A stretch of DNA of 64,000 bases. Origin: an uncultured beta proteobacterium. Its GTDB lineage: Bacteria; Pseudomonadota; Gammaproteobacteria; Burkholderiales; Burkholderiaceae_C. Position numbers and translations under genes: made by a program. Location: NCBI GenBank assembly GCA_903876735.1, contig CAIRAW010000028.1:17880-81879 (forward strand). Reading direction: 5' to 3'. Positions within the stretch are counted from its first letter, which is position 1. Every line of letters starts with the position of its first letter. Positions 37,547-46,029 of this stretch are shown here, piece after piece. Under the pieces are notes generated by a model, which was not told where the DNA came from, made no database searches, and worked only from the letters and a program-made list of their open reading frames with translations.

Positions 37547-38349
37547 AGCCCTGGTGCTGGTGTTGGTGAAATCTTGCTGCGGATCAAGTCCACCAGTTCC
37601 GGGCTGGCGCCTTCTTGCGCCAGCATCAATGGTGTCTCGCCTTTTCGCGTGCGCACCATGACATCGGCGCCGTGCTCTACCAGCAACTGCGCAATGTCGA
37701 AGGTGCCACCGGTCAGCGAGAGCAGCAGCGGAGTGAATCCCAGCGAGTCACGCACATTGATCTGGGCACCTTTGCGGATCAGGGTCTCGGCGACCTCCCG
37801 GTAGCCCTTGGCGGCCTTGCCGCAGGTCACCAGCAAAGGAGTCAAGCCCAGATTGTCTTTTTCGTTGACATCGGCGCCCGTGTTCAAAAGAATCTTGGCA
37901 ATGACGGTATAGCCGCGTTTCAAGGCGAACATCAGGGGCGGGTTGCCGTCTTCATCGCGGACGTGGATGTTGAAATGGGCACGTACAAAAAGATCGATGA
38001 CTTCCTGGTCACCTTTCTTGAGCGCCCGAAAAAATTCGTCCAAGCTGACATAGAGTCCGCGCTGCGTCAGGGCTTCAATCGCTGCTTCCTTGCGCTCTGC
38101 CGCGCGAAACGTTTCCATGGACCTGAATTCGCGCAGGGCGATGATCTCGTGCGTGACCTCCTTGGAAAATCCCTGGCGCCCACCGCGTTTGTCGATCAGC
38201 AGGTCACTCAGGTAGTCATGGACCTCTGGGTGGTCCCAGATTTCGTCCAACTTTCGCAGGATATGGTCGTGGTGTTTTTCCAGATGCACTGGATAGCCCA
38301 CTTCCAGGTCGGCAAAAAGCGGGTGTTTCAACGGTGGAGTATTGTCCAT
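37543..38349 (-). CDS. Ankyrin-repeat protein
   Basis: A 268-residue protein whose second half (from about residue 125) consists of four or five ankyrin repeats, e.g. DEDGNPPLMFALKRGYTVIAKILLNTGADVN, DNLGLTPLLVTCGKAAKGYREVAETLIRKGAQIN, DSLGFTPLLLSLTGGTFDIAQLLVEHGADV and RKGETPLMLAQEG. The first half (HPLFADLEVGYPVHLEKHHDHILRKLDEIWDHPEVHDYLSDLLIDKRGGRQGF) is Asp/His-rich and helical; I do not recognise a known domain. There is no signal peptide, so it is cytoplasmic. ATG 38349 is the first reasonable start; earlier in-frame codons are Arg-rich and noncoding-like. It sits antisense within the acyl-CoA region, where its partner is unknown. Confidence 0.87.
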   Translation of the reverse strand: MDNTPPLKHPLFADLEVGYPVHLEKHHDHILRKLDEIWDHPEVHDYLSDLLIDKRGGRQGFSKEVTHEIIALREFRSMETFRAAERKEAAIEALTQRGLYVSLDEFFRALKKGDQEVIDLFVRAHFNIHVRDEDGNPPLMFALKRGYTVIAKILLNTGADVNEKDNLGLTPLLVTCGKAAKGYREVAETLIRKGAQINVRDSLGFTPLLLSLTGGTFDIAQLLVEHGADVMVRTRKGETPLMLAQEGASPELVDLIRSKISPTPAPGL

Positions 38350-38543
38350 AGTGACAATGGTAAGGCATATTTCCCCGCCAATCGCAAGGCACCCGCGCCG
38401 CTTGCGTCTTGCGCCGCTATCGCCATTGAGACAGTGCTGCCGCACCAAAGTCCCAAGTTCCTGCAAAATGCGGGCTCGGTGCCTGCGCCGAATGCCGCAC
38501 GACACACAGTGTCTCCTTCGTCGATTCAAACCAGGAAATCAGC

Positions 38544-39335
38544 ATGACCCGTACTGTCCAACAGCTTTTTGATCTCACCGGCAAGACCGCACTCGTGACG
38601 GGCGGCTCGCGCGGCCTGGGCCTGCAGATGGCCCATGCACTCGGCGAAGCCGGCGCGCGCATCATGCTGAGTTCGCGCAAGGCGGGCGACCTCGAGTTGG
38701 CCGCGGCTGAACTGCAGGCCGCCGGTATTGACGCACGCTGGATTGCCGCCGACTGCGCCAAAGAAGCAGACATTGTTCGGCTCGCTGATGAAACGCTGCA
38801 GCGCATGGGCGATGTCGATATCCTGGTGAACAACGCCGGTGCCACCTGGGGTGCTCCGGCGGAAGACCATCCGCTGGAAGCCTGGGACAAGGTCATGAAC
38901 CTCAACGTGCGGGGCTACTTCATTCTGAGCCAGATCATTGCCAAGCGCAGCATGATCGCACGCCGGTCAGGGCGCATCATCAACGTGGCATCCATTGCCG
39001 GTCTGAACGGCAACCCGCCTGCGATGACCACGATTGCGTACAACACCTCGAAGGGCGCCGTGGTCAATTTCACGCGCGCGCTGGGCGCGGAATGGGGCAA
39101 GTACAACATCAACGTCAATGCCATCTGCCCTGGTTTTTTCCCGAGCAAGATGTCCGCAGGAATCCTGGCCGCGATGGGCGAGGAGCGCTTGGCTGCACAT
39201 TCGCCGCTGCGGCGTCTGGGCGACGACGAGGATCTCAAGGGCATCGCATTGCTGTTCGCTTCCGACGCCGGCAAGCACATCACCGGCCAATGGCTGGCGG
39301 TGGATGGCGGCGTTAGTTCCGTTATCGGTGGCTGA
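38544..39335 (+). CDS. SDR-family oxidoreductase
   Basis: A classical short-chain dehydrogenase/reductase of 263 residues. It has the cofactor motif TGGSRGLGLQMA near 20, VNNAGATWGAP, the catalytic Ser in NVASIAGL and the YNTSK tetrad (Tyr/Lys near 170), and ends in GQWLAVDGGVSSVIGG, the usual tail. It resembles 3-oxoacyl-ACP reductase/gluconate 5-dehydrogenase-like members; the substrate is unknown, and context suggests a hydroxyacyl-CoA or alcohol. The upstream 194 bases divide it from the divergent ankyrin gene and show only a short GACAC-aca-GTGTC dyad. Confidence 0.92.
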   Translation: MTRTVQQLFDLTGKTALVTGGSRGLGLQMAHALGEAGARIMLSSRKAGDLELAAAELQAAGIDARWIAADCAKEADIVRLADETLQRMGDVDILVNNAGATWGAPAEDHPLEAWDKVMNLNVRGYFILSQIIAKRSMIARRSGRIINVASIAGLNGNPPAMTTIAYNTSKGAVVNFTRALGAEWGKYNINVNAICPGFFPSKMSAGILAAMGEERLAAHSPLRRLGDDEDLKGIALLFASDAGKHITGQWLAVDGGVSSVIGG

Positions 39336-39342
39336 TCAGAAT

Positions 39343-39771
39343 ATGGGCTTCGGCGTCAGGATTCCCTTTGTCGATCACCTCGGTTTTGAGTTGCGGCTGT
39401 TTGATGACGGTCACTCGGAACTGGGTTATTCGCCCAAGCCGGAGCACCTCAATTCGTTTGATGTCACGCATGGCGGAGCGCTCATGACCCTGCTCGATGT
39501 CACCATGGCGGCAGCGGCCCGCAGCGTGCAAAAGGACATGGGCGTGGTCACGATCGAGATGAAGACCACCTTCATGCAGCCGGCACGCGGCGCCCTCACC
39601 GGCAAGGGCCGATTGATGCACCGCACGGCGACCATGGCTTTTGTCGAGGCGACCATTTTTGACGAAGCCGAGCGCGCTTGTGCCCATTCCACCGGCACTT
39701 TCAAATATGTCCGACGCCTGCCTGTCGGGCCCAAGAGCGCCAGCGCGCTCAACGTCATTTCAACCGACTAG
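39343..39771 (+). CDS. Hotdog-fold thioesterase, PaaI/YdiI type
   Basis: A 142-residue single hotdog domain. VTHGGALMTLLDVTMAAAA is the PaaI-type active-site helix (HGG, with Asp on the helix), followed by TIEMKTTFMQPARGALTGKGRLMHRTATMAFVEATIFDE. Such enzymes hydrolyse acyl-CoA thioesters and recycle CoA. I use ATG 39343; GTG 39328 is possible and would overlap the SDR stop by eight bases. A hairpin and T-run follow immediately. Confidence 0.88.
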   Translation: MGFGVRIPFVDHLGFELRLFDDGHSELGYSPKPEHLNSFDVTHGGALMTLLDVTMAAAARSVQKDMGVVTIEMKTTFMQPARGALTGKGRLMHRTATMAFVEATIFDEAERACAHSTGTFKYVRRLPVGPKSASALNVISTD

Positions 39772-39800
39772 GGATGCGCTGCATCTCCCCTATTTTTTTT
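39771..39800 (+). terminator. Intrinsic terminator or attenuator after the thioesterase gene
   Basis: GGGATGC (39771-39777) pairs with GCA-tc-TCCC (39781-39789, two-base bulge) and is followed by C, TA and eight T (39793-39800). It starts at the last base of the thioesterase stop and ends 12 bases before the next ATG, so the next gene either has its own promoter or depends on readthrough. Confidence 0.55.
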
Positions 39801-39812
39801 ACAGGATTTACC

Positions 39813-40832
39813 ATGCCAAGAAACAAACAATTCCAGTTGGATAACCGTCCGGTTGGTGAAGCAGTCGCGGGTAATTTCAAACTGGTGGTCAGCGATACGC
39901 CGGCGCTGCAGGACGGCCAGGTTCTGGTGCGCCACCATTATTTGAGCCTGGACCCCTATATGCGCGGCCGCATGAACGATGCCAAGAGCTACGCGCAACC
40001 ACAGGCGCTGGGCCAAACCATGGGGGGCGGCACGGTGGGTGAGGTGATCGAATCCAGGAGTGCCAAATTCATGGTCGGCGACAAGGTGGTCGGCATGGGC
40101 GGCTGGCAGGAATACAGCGTGGTGGACGCCGAGCAGCCCGGTGCGCTGCGCAAGGTTGATACCACCCACGTGCCCTTGAGCGCCTACCTCGGCGCCGTCG
40201 GCATGCCTGGTGTCACGGCCTGGTATGGGCTGGTGAAAATCATTGCGCCCAAGGTCGGCGAAACCATGGTGGTGAGCGCCGCGACCGGTGCTGTCGGCAG
40301 TGCCTTTGCGGCCCTGTCCAAGGCACGTGGCTGCCGCACCGTCGGCATCGCTGGCGGGCCGGAAAAATGCCGTTATGCGGTCGATGAACTCGGCTTCGAT
40401 GCCTGCATCGACTACAAACGGCATCAGAACGCGGCCTCGCTGTCGAAGGCTCTGAAAGAGGCTTGTCCAGCGGGCATCGACGGCTACTTTGAAAACGTCG
40501 GCGGCATGGTGCTCGATGCCGTGCTGTCGCGCATGAACGCGTTTGGCCGCATCGCCGTCTGCGGCATGATTGCCGGCTACGATGGCGCGCCATTGCCGCT
40601 GAGTTATCCGGCCCTGATTTTGATGAGCCGGCTCAAGATCGAAGGCTTCATCGTCAGCGAGCACATGGAAATCTGGCCCGAGGCGCTCAAGGAACTGGGC
40701 ACCCTGGTGGCAAGCGGCAAACTGCGCGCCCGCGAGTCGATCGCCCAGGGCATCGAGGCGGCGCCAGAGGCATTCCTGGGTTTGCTCAAAGGAAAGAACT
40801 TTGGCAAACAGTTGGTGAAACTGCATGACTGA
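39813..40832 (+). CDS. Zinc-independent NADP-dependent oxidoreductase, MDR family (CurA/LTB4DH type)
   Basis: The 339-residue protein belongs to the medium-chain reductases without zinc. It shows LSLDPYMRGRM (substrate-domain signature), GVTAWYGLVKIIAPKVGETMVVSAATGAVGSAFAALSKARGCRTVGIAGG (AAxGxVGS cofactor loop) and YFENVGG. Relatives reduce the double bond of alpha,beta-unsaturated ketones or aldehydes (curcumin reductase CurA, leukotriene B4 dehydrogenase). ATG 39813 matches the family start MPRNKQFQL. The stop overlaps the next ATG by eight bases. Confidence 0.93.
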   Translation: MPRNKQFQLDNRPVGEAVAGNFKLVVSDTPALQDGQVLVRHHYLSLDPYMRGRMNDAKSYAQPQALGQTMGGGTVGEVIESRSAKFMVGDKVVGMGGWQEYSVVDAEQPGALRKVDTTHVPLSAYLGAVGMPGVTAWYGLVKIIAPKVGETMVVSAATGAVGSAFAALSKARGCRTVGIAGGPEKCRYAVDELGFDACIDYKRHQNAASLSKALKEACPAGIDGYFENVGGMVLDAVLSRMNAFGRIAVCGMIAGYDGAPLPLSYPALILMSRLKIEGFIVSEHMEIWPEALKELGTLVASGKLRARESIAQGIEAAPEAFLGLLKGKNFGKQLVKLHD

Positions 40833-41766
40833 CATCATTCTCCACCACTACCCGACCTCGCCGTTTTCCGAGAAGATCCGGCTCGTTCTGGGTTACAAGA
40901 AGTTGGCCTGGAAGTCGGTCATCATTCCGTCCATCATGCCCAAGCCGGACGTGCTTGCGCTCACCGGCGGCTACCGGCGTACGCCCTTCCTGCAAATCGG
41001 CTCCGACGTCTACTGTGACAGCGCGCTGATCTGCGATGTGCTCGAACACCTGCAGCCGCAACCCGGCTTGTACCCGGCGCAGCACAAGGGTCTGGCCCGG
41101 GTGCTGGCGCAGTGGGCTGATAGCACGCTGTTCTGGGCTGCCATGGCCTATAACCTGCAGCCGCGTGGTGCCGCCGCCATGTTCGAGGGCGCGCCGCCGG
41201 AAGCAGTCAAGGCCTTTGGCGCCGACCGCGCAGCCATGTCGGTCGGTATGACGCGCCTGCGCCCGGCCGATGCCATCGTGGCCTATAAATCGTATCTGCG
41301 GCGCCTGGCGAACATGCTCGAGGAGCAGGATTTCCTGCTTGGTAGCGCACCCTGCGTCGCTGATTTCTCCGCCTATCATCCGCTCTGGTTCTCGCGCTCG
41401 CGCGTGCCGGTCATGGCCGGCATTCTGGACGCTACCCCCGCGGTGCTGCGCTGGATGGACCGCATGGCCGCACTCGGCCATGGGGCGCTCGAGAAGTATT
41501 CCGCAAGCGAGGCGATTGCGGCCTGCAAGGCCGCAGCCGGAGCGGCGTCGCTTGCCGGGAACTTTTTTCAGGATGAGCACGGCATTGCCTTGGGCAGTCG
41601 GGTCACGGTGACGGCCGAGAGTTTCGGCCAGGAGCCAACCGAAGGTGAACTGGTCGCTGCCACCCGCACCCGTTACACGCTGCGCCGCGAAGACGCGCGC
41701 GCCGGCAGCGTTCACGTGCACTTTCCGCGCATTGGTTACGTGTTGCGCGCGGCCGCGCCGGCATGA
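40825..41766 (+). CDS. Glutathione S-transferase family protein
   Basis: The 313-residue protein starts with a thioredoxin-like GST domain (TDIILHHYPTSPFSEKIRLVLGYKKLAW; Ser/Tyr near residue 11, GGYRRTPFLQIGSDVYCDSALICDVLEHL with the conserved cis-Pro and Ser) and a C-terminal helical domain (LLGSAPCVADFSAYHPLWF). The last 90 residues, after SLAGNFFQDEHG, form an additional beta-rich segment not found in ordinary GSTs of about 220 residues (GSRVTVTAESFGQEPTEGELVAATRTRYTLRRED). It overlaps the preceding gene by eight bases, which suggests a role with the enone reductase in handling electrophilic intermediates. Confidence 0.88.
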   Translation: MTDIILHHYPTSPFSEKIRLVLGYKKLAWKSVIIPSIMPKPDVLALTGGYRRTPFLQIGSDVYCDSALICDVLEHLQPQPGLYPAQHKGLARVLAQWADSTLFWAAMAYNLQPRGAAAMFEGAPPEAVKAFGADRAAMSVGMTRLRPADAIVAYKSYLRRLANMLEEQDFLLGSAPCVADFSAYHPLWFSRSRVPVMAGILDATPAVLRWMDRMAALGHGALEKYSASEAIAACKAAAGAASLAGNFFQDEHGIALGSRVTVTAESFGQEPTEGELVAATRTRYTLRREDARAGSVHVHFPRIGYVLRAAAPA

Positions 41767-41828
41767 ACCGCACTTAATCCGAACCTGCTGCACAGGCCGC
41801 AGCATTGCTTGAACCCTGGAGTATTCAC

Positions 41829-42734
41829 ATGATCACTGATTTTAAAAACAAGACGGCTGTACTGACCGGCGCCGGCTCCGGCTTTGGCCTGGAGTGCGCG
41901 CGCATCGGCGCCAGACTGGGCATGAACCTGGTGCTGGCCGACGTGCAGCAGGACGCGCTGGACAAGGCGGCGGCCGAACTGCGCGCCGCTGGTGCGCAGG
42001 TGCTGGCGCTCAAGGTCGATGTGTCCAAGGCAGCCGAGGTTGAAGCCCTGGGACAGGCGGTCCTCGCGCGCTTTGGCGCGCCGCATTTTGTTTTCAACAA
42101 TGCTGGCGTCGGCGCTGGCGGGCTGATCTGGGAGAACACGGCTCAGGACTGGGAATGGGTCATCGGTGTGAACCTGATGGGCGTGGCGCACGGTGTGCGC
42201 GTTTTCACACCCATGATGCTCGAAGCCGCGAGCAAGGATCCGGCCTACCAGGGGCACATCGTCAACACCGCCAGCATGGCCGGGTTGCTCAATGCGCCCA
42301 ATATGGGCATTTACGGCGCCAGCAAGCACGCGGTGGTCAGCATCAGCGAAACCCTGTACCAGGATCTGGCGCTGGTGACGGAGCAGATCGGCGCCAGCGT
42401 GCTGTGCCCGTTCTTTGTGCCGACCGGCATCACGCAAAGCGAGCGCAACCGGCCTGCCGCAACGCCGGCCGCCAAACCGACGCGCAGCCAACTGATAGGC
42501 CAGGCCATGACCGACAAGGCGGTCGGCTCGGGCAAGGTCAGCGCGGCCGAGGTGGCGCAGAAGGTGTTTGACGCGATTGCAGCCAATCAGTTCTACATCT
42601 ACAGCCATCCGAAGTCCATCGGCTCGGTGCAGACGCGGATGGAAGACGTCTTGCAGGCACGCAACCCGACCGATCCGTTCGCCCACAAGCCCGAACTCGG
42701 GGTTGAACTGCGCCGCGCCCTGCGCGCCGCGTAG
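41829..42734 (+). CDS. SDR-family oxidoreductase
   Basis: A 301-residue classical short-chain dehydrogenase with TGAGSGFGLECARIGARLG (cofactor loop near 14), NNAGVGAGGLIWENT, the Ser in NTASMAGLL and YGASKHAVV (Tyr/Lys). The C-terminal part is longer than a minimal SDR and contains CPFFVPTGITQSERNRP, as in many 300-residue members of unknown substrate. ATG 41829 is used because the cofactor-binding strand follows directly; upstream in-frame codons are not SDR-like. It is the last gene of the acyl-CoA block and converges on the GGDEF-EAL gene with 25 bases between the stops. Confidence 0.92.
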   Translation: MITDFKNKTAVLTGAGSGFGLECARIGARLGMNLVLADVQQDALDKAAAELRAAGAQVLALKVDVSKAAEVEALGQAVLARFGAPHFVFNNAGVGAGGLIWENTAQDWEWVIGVNLMGVAHGVRVFTPMMLEAASKDPAYQGHIVNTASMAGLLNAPNMGIYGASKHAVVSISETLYQDLALVTEQIGASVLCPFFVPTGITQSERNRPAATPAAKPTRSQLIGQAMTDKAVGSGKVSAAEVAQKVFDAIAANQFYIYSHPKSIGSVQTRMEDVLQARNPTDPFAHKPELGVELRRALRAA

Positions 42735-42759
42735 CTGCGCCTCCGACTGGATTGCGCGC

Positions 42760-45747
42760 TCAGTGCACCTTCACGGCGCGCACTTCGGAAAAGAGGTCGA
42801 GGCTGCTGCTCATGGAACCGGGTTTGCCGATCTGGTCGACAAAACTGGCCAGTTCCTTGTCCTGAATGAAACTTGCTGCCGAGTGGGCTGACAGCAGTTT
42901 GTCCGGGTGCTGGGGACGCGCCACGGCGAATCCCTGCACGTAATCGACGCCGATCTCGGTGAGAGTTTGCACCGTGGCGTTGTCTTCGGCCCACTCTGCG
43001 ATGACCTTCATTCCGAGGTTCTTGGCCAGGCTCAGGATGGCTTCGACAATGGCAATGTTGGCCGGGTGCCGGTTCATGTCGACGATGAAGCTGCCATCGA
43101 TCTTGAGCAGGTCGGCCTTGAACTCCTTGAGGTAGGAAAACGAGGTATAGCCCGCGCCGAAGTCGTCCAGCGCGACCTTGGCGCCCAGACTGCGCACCGT
43201 GTTGACAAAGCGCCGGGTATTGTCCAGGTCGCGCAAGGCCACGCTTTCCGTGATTTCCAGGCACAACTGACTGGCGATATGCCGGTTCTGCTCCAGCAGG
43301 ACGTAGACCTCCTGCAGGAACTTCACGTCGTTGATTGACGCGCCGCTCAAATTCATGCAAACGAAGCGGGTACGTTTGAGCTCTTGGTGATGCTGGTTGA
43401 GCCAGGCCAGGGCGGTCGTCAGGACCCAGCGGTCAATCATGCTCATGCGACCGCTGGCTTCACCCGCGGCAATCAGGTGATCAGTGCGCAACACCTGGCC
43501 ATCCGGATCGCGCATGCGCACCAGCACCTCAAAATTGAGCGATTCATGCGGGGCGCTCAGTGACATGATCGGCTGCATCTCAAGGTACAGGCCGTCAGTG
43601 GCGTTGCTGGTCGCCAGCAGCGCAATCAGTTTGAGCTCGGCCACATGCTGCTTGAATGCGACAGCGCTCCTTTCATAGACGATCAGCCCGTCATTGCCGC
43701 TGCTCTTGGCTTCGCGACAGGCGCGGTCGGCAGTCGATATGGCGTCATTGAAGCGCATGTCGGCGCTGATTTCGATCAGGCCGATGGAGCCGCGCACGTT
43801 GAACGCGTTTTCACCGACGCGGTAGGGCAGAATGCAGACGCTGTCGATGATGGCACGGCACATCACCGAGGCCAGCGCGATCGGCGTTTCGGGAAACACG
43901 ATGACGAACTCGTCACCGCCGACGCGGCCAAAGTAGTGATCCCGTGAAATCAGTTTCGACACCCGAACGCAGACCTGCTGCAGCACCTGATCGCCGATGC
44001 TGTGGCCGAACAGATCGTTGATCAGTTTGAAGCGGTCAAGATCAAGGTAAGCCAGTGCGGCCTGGGCGTCAGGGTTGGCCAGCAGCGCGAGTGTGCTGGT
44101 AAACCCCTTCTCGATACCGCGCCGGTTCAAGACCTTGGTCAACGGGTCGTGGTCGGCCAGAAACGACAGTTCTTCGGTAGCTTTGGATTTTTCCGTGACG
44201 TCCTGCAGCGAGCCCTCAATTTTGTCGCGCGCCAGCGTTGCCTTGACCAGAAAGCGTTTTGCCACGTTGCCGTTGTCTCGGGGGTCGACTTCGATTTCCA
44301 TCTCGTCATGACCGCTTGCATGCACCATCTGGTGCAACTGGATCCACGAGCCGTCAGCGAAATAGCGCTGCCAACTGGCGCCGTCGCCTTCGAGCGCCCG
44401 TAGCCCGAGCATGTCGAGCAGGGCCGGGTTGGCGCTGAGGAAATGCCCGTGCAGATCGAGTGTGAAAAGCCCGATCGGCATCGCTTCGTAGGTGTGCGCC
44501 AGTTCGGCCTGTGCCTCCAGGCGCTGTTCATGCTCCTGGCGCATCTGTTCGGCAATCGCCAGCGCTGCGAGCAGGCTGGAGGTCAGGGCTGCGGTTACGC
44601 TGTTGAACGACCCGATCAAGGCCTTGATGCCAAGGGCCGCCGCCAGAACCTCATAGAGGCTGGCGACCAGCGTGGCGCTGATGGCGGCGCTGTACCACAT
44701 GGCCACGCGCGAGCGGGTCTGGACCAGAATCCTGAACAGCAGGTAGGTCAGAAGGGCAATTCCGACGCCCACAACGGGCCAGAAAAATGGCAGAAACAGG
44801 GCTGACGGCAGAAAGCACGACAGTATGAGCAGCGGGAAACAGGTCCACTGCAGCAACTGCACCAGGGTGCGGTGGCCAACCTGCACCAAGTCGTCCTTGA
44901 ACAGCGAAGTGAACAGGGTCAGCGTCAGCACGTAATACAGCGTGATGGTGACCATCCGGCCCTGCAACAGCCAGTCATAGGGAACGACATGGCCAAGCCA
45001 CTGCGTGTCCCAGCCGGCGGACAGGGCGCCCATTCGGAGGTTGATCACGAGCCAGGCCGCAAACAGGATGTACAAGCGGTTGCGGTTGACCAGGGCCGTG
45101 ATCAGGACAAACGTGGCCAGGACGATGATCCCGCCGTCGAGCAAACCGGAGTTGCGCTGAAATTTCTGGGCAGATGCCTGCAAATCACTGGCTTGCCAAA
45201 TCAGGGCCGAGAGCCGGGCCGGCCCGATGGCCCGGGTGCGGCATAGCACTAACGAATCCCGCAGTGAGTGGCCCAGATCAAGTGCAAAACCAGCCTTGAT
45301 GGCGCTCACCGAACCTGTACTTTCATGGCGGTTGCCGTGACCCATCGGGCTGAGCGTTTTGCCACTCCAGCACGCAATCTCGACCGTATGGCGCGACGGA
45401 AACTCAACCATCAGCGGCATGTAAACCATTTCCCTGGGAAGCGAAAAGGAAAACCAGAACGGGGCTTCGGAGAGTTGCGTGTCATGAAAAGCACTGCTCG
45501 GGACCTCACGCAGTTGTGCCAGCGCCTGGGCCGGGTCGAGAGTGGCGCCTGGGTCCTGGATCATCCGGATGGGCAGTTGTTGCGGGACAGCGTCGTGGTA
45601 CTGCAATTCCCAGGTGCCAAGGGCCAACAAGGAAACCAGGCCAATCACCACGGGCAGGGTGTAAATTGAAAACAACTGCAGCCCGGCGTCAATCAACGGG
45701 CTGAGCTGATTGAAACCTCGGCGCATTAACGAGGGCTGTGTTGGCAT
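42760..45747 (-). CDS. Membrane GGDEF-EAL protein with 7TM sensor and PAS domain
   Basis: The 995-residue protein has an N-terminal anchor (near 25-45), a periplasmic beta-rich domain (about 50-190), seven helices of 7TMR-DISM type (about 200-395), a PAS domain (HTYEAMPIGLFTLDLHGHFLSANPALLDMLG), a GGDEF domain (HDPLTKVLNRRG, intact GGDEF, no RxxD inhibitory site at the usual place) and an EAL domain (EVLVRMRD, NLSGASI, EITESVALRD, DDFGAGYTSFSYL, LKIDGSFI, QGFAVARP). The loop normally reading AEGVE is AEWAE (codon 42991-42993). It probably couples an extracytoplasmic carbohydrate or other ligand to c-di-GMP levels. Start ATG 45747 is before the first helix; earlier in-frame codons are low-complexity. 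Confidence 0.92.
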   Translation of the reverse strand: MPTQPSLMRRGFNQLSPLIDAGLQLFSIYTLPVVIGLVSLLALGTWELQYHDAVPQQLPIRMIQDPGATLDPAQALAQLREVPSSAFHDTQLSEAPFWFSFSLPREMVYMPLMVEFPSRHTVEIACWSGKTLSPMGHGNRHESTGSVSAIKAGFALDLGHSLRDSLVLCRTRAIGPARLSALIWQASDLQASAQKFQRNSGLLDGGIIVLATFVLITALVNRNRLYILFAAWLVINLRMGALSAGWDTQWLGHVVPYDWLLQGRMVTITLYYVLTLTLFTSLFKDDLVQVGHRTLVQLLQWTCFPLLILSCFLPSALFLPFFWPVVGVGIALLTYLLFRILVQTRSRVAMWYSAAISATLVASLYEVLAAALGIKALIGSFNSVTAALTSSLLAALAIAEQMRQEHEQRLEAQAELAHTYEAMPIGLFTLDLHGHFLSANPALLDMLGLRALEGDGASWQRYFADGSWIQLHQMVHASGHDEMEIEVDPRDNGNVAKRFLVKATLARDKIEGSLQDVTEKSKATEELSFLADHDPLTKVLNRRGIEKGFTSTLALLANPDAQAALAYLDLDRFKLINDLFGHSIGDQVLQQVCVRVSKLISRDHYFGRVGGDEFVIVFPETPIALASVMCRAIIDSVCILPYRVGENAFNVRGSIGLIEISADMRFNDAISTADRACREAKSSGNDGLIVYERSAVAFKQHVAELKLIALLATSNATDGLYLEMQPIMSLSAPHESLNFEVLVRMRDPDGQVLRTDHLIAAGEASGRMSMIDRWVLTTALAWLNQHHQELKRTRFVCMNLSGASINDVKFLQEVYVLLEQNRHIASQLCLEITESVALRDLDNTRRFVNTVRSLGAKVALDDFGAGYTSFSYLKEFKADLLKIDGSFIVDMNRHPANIAIVEAILSLAKNLGMKVIAEWAEDNATVQTLTEIGVDYVQGFAVARPQHPDKLLSAHSAASFIQDKELASFVDQIGKPGSMSSSLDLFSEVRAVKVH

Positions 45748-45980
45748 TTTGTGAGTGGTCTCATGCTGAAATTTCGAAAGCGAAAGGGTGGAGACATCTT
45801 GGCTGTGTTGCAGTTCTGAAGCAGGGTGTTCAGGTCGAACGATACGCCTGTCAGCAGAAACCGCCAACAAGCCAGGAGAAACATTTTTCGCATAATGCCA
45901 TAAAAATCATAAAGTTACTTAGCACAATTCATTTGATAGGTTCGATTTGGACGGGTGGCGCGGGCTGGCGCCGCCACGCG

Positions 45981-46017
45981 AAAAAGGGTGCTGGACCGGG
46001 TGCCACATCGGGCACCC
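45981..46017 (-). terminator. Intrinsic terminator of the FeeM-like gene
   Basis: On the minus strand, GGGTGCC pairs with GGCACCC around a CGATGT loop, followed 12 bases later by TTTTT (45985-45981); an alternative pairing of GGGTGC with the GCACCC next to the T-run gives a classical terminator. It starts 13 bases after the acyltransferase stop. The rest of 45748-45980 is promoter space for the GGDEF-EAL gene, AT-rich near 45895-45950, with no clear -35/-10 pair. Confidence 0.5.
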
Positions 46018-46029
46018 AATCAGGCCGGC

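Noticed and set aside
37543..38349. Ankyrin protein as a secreted effector or as an antitoxin-like partner
   Set aside because: There is no signal peptide, eukaryotic-like targeting signal or toxin-like neighbour; a cytoplasmic scaffold is all that can be said.
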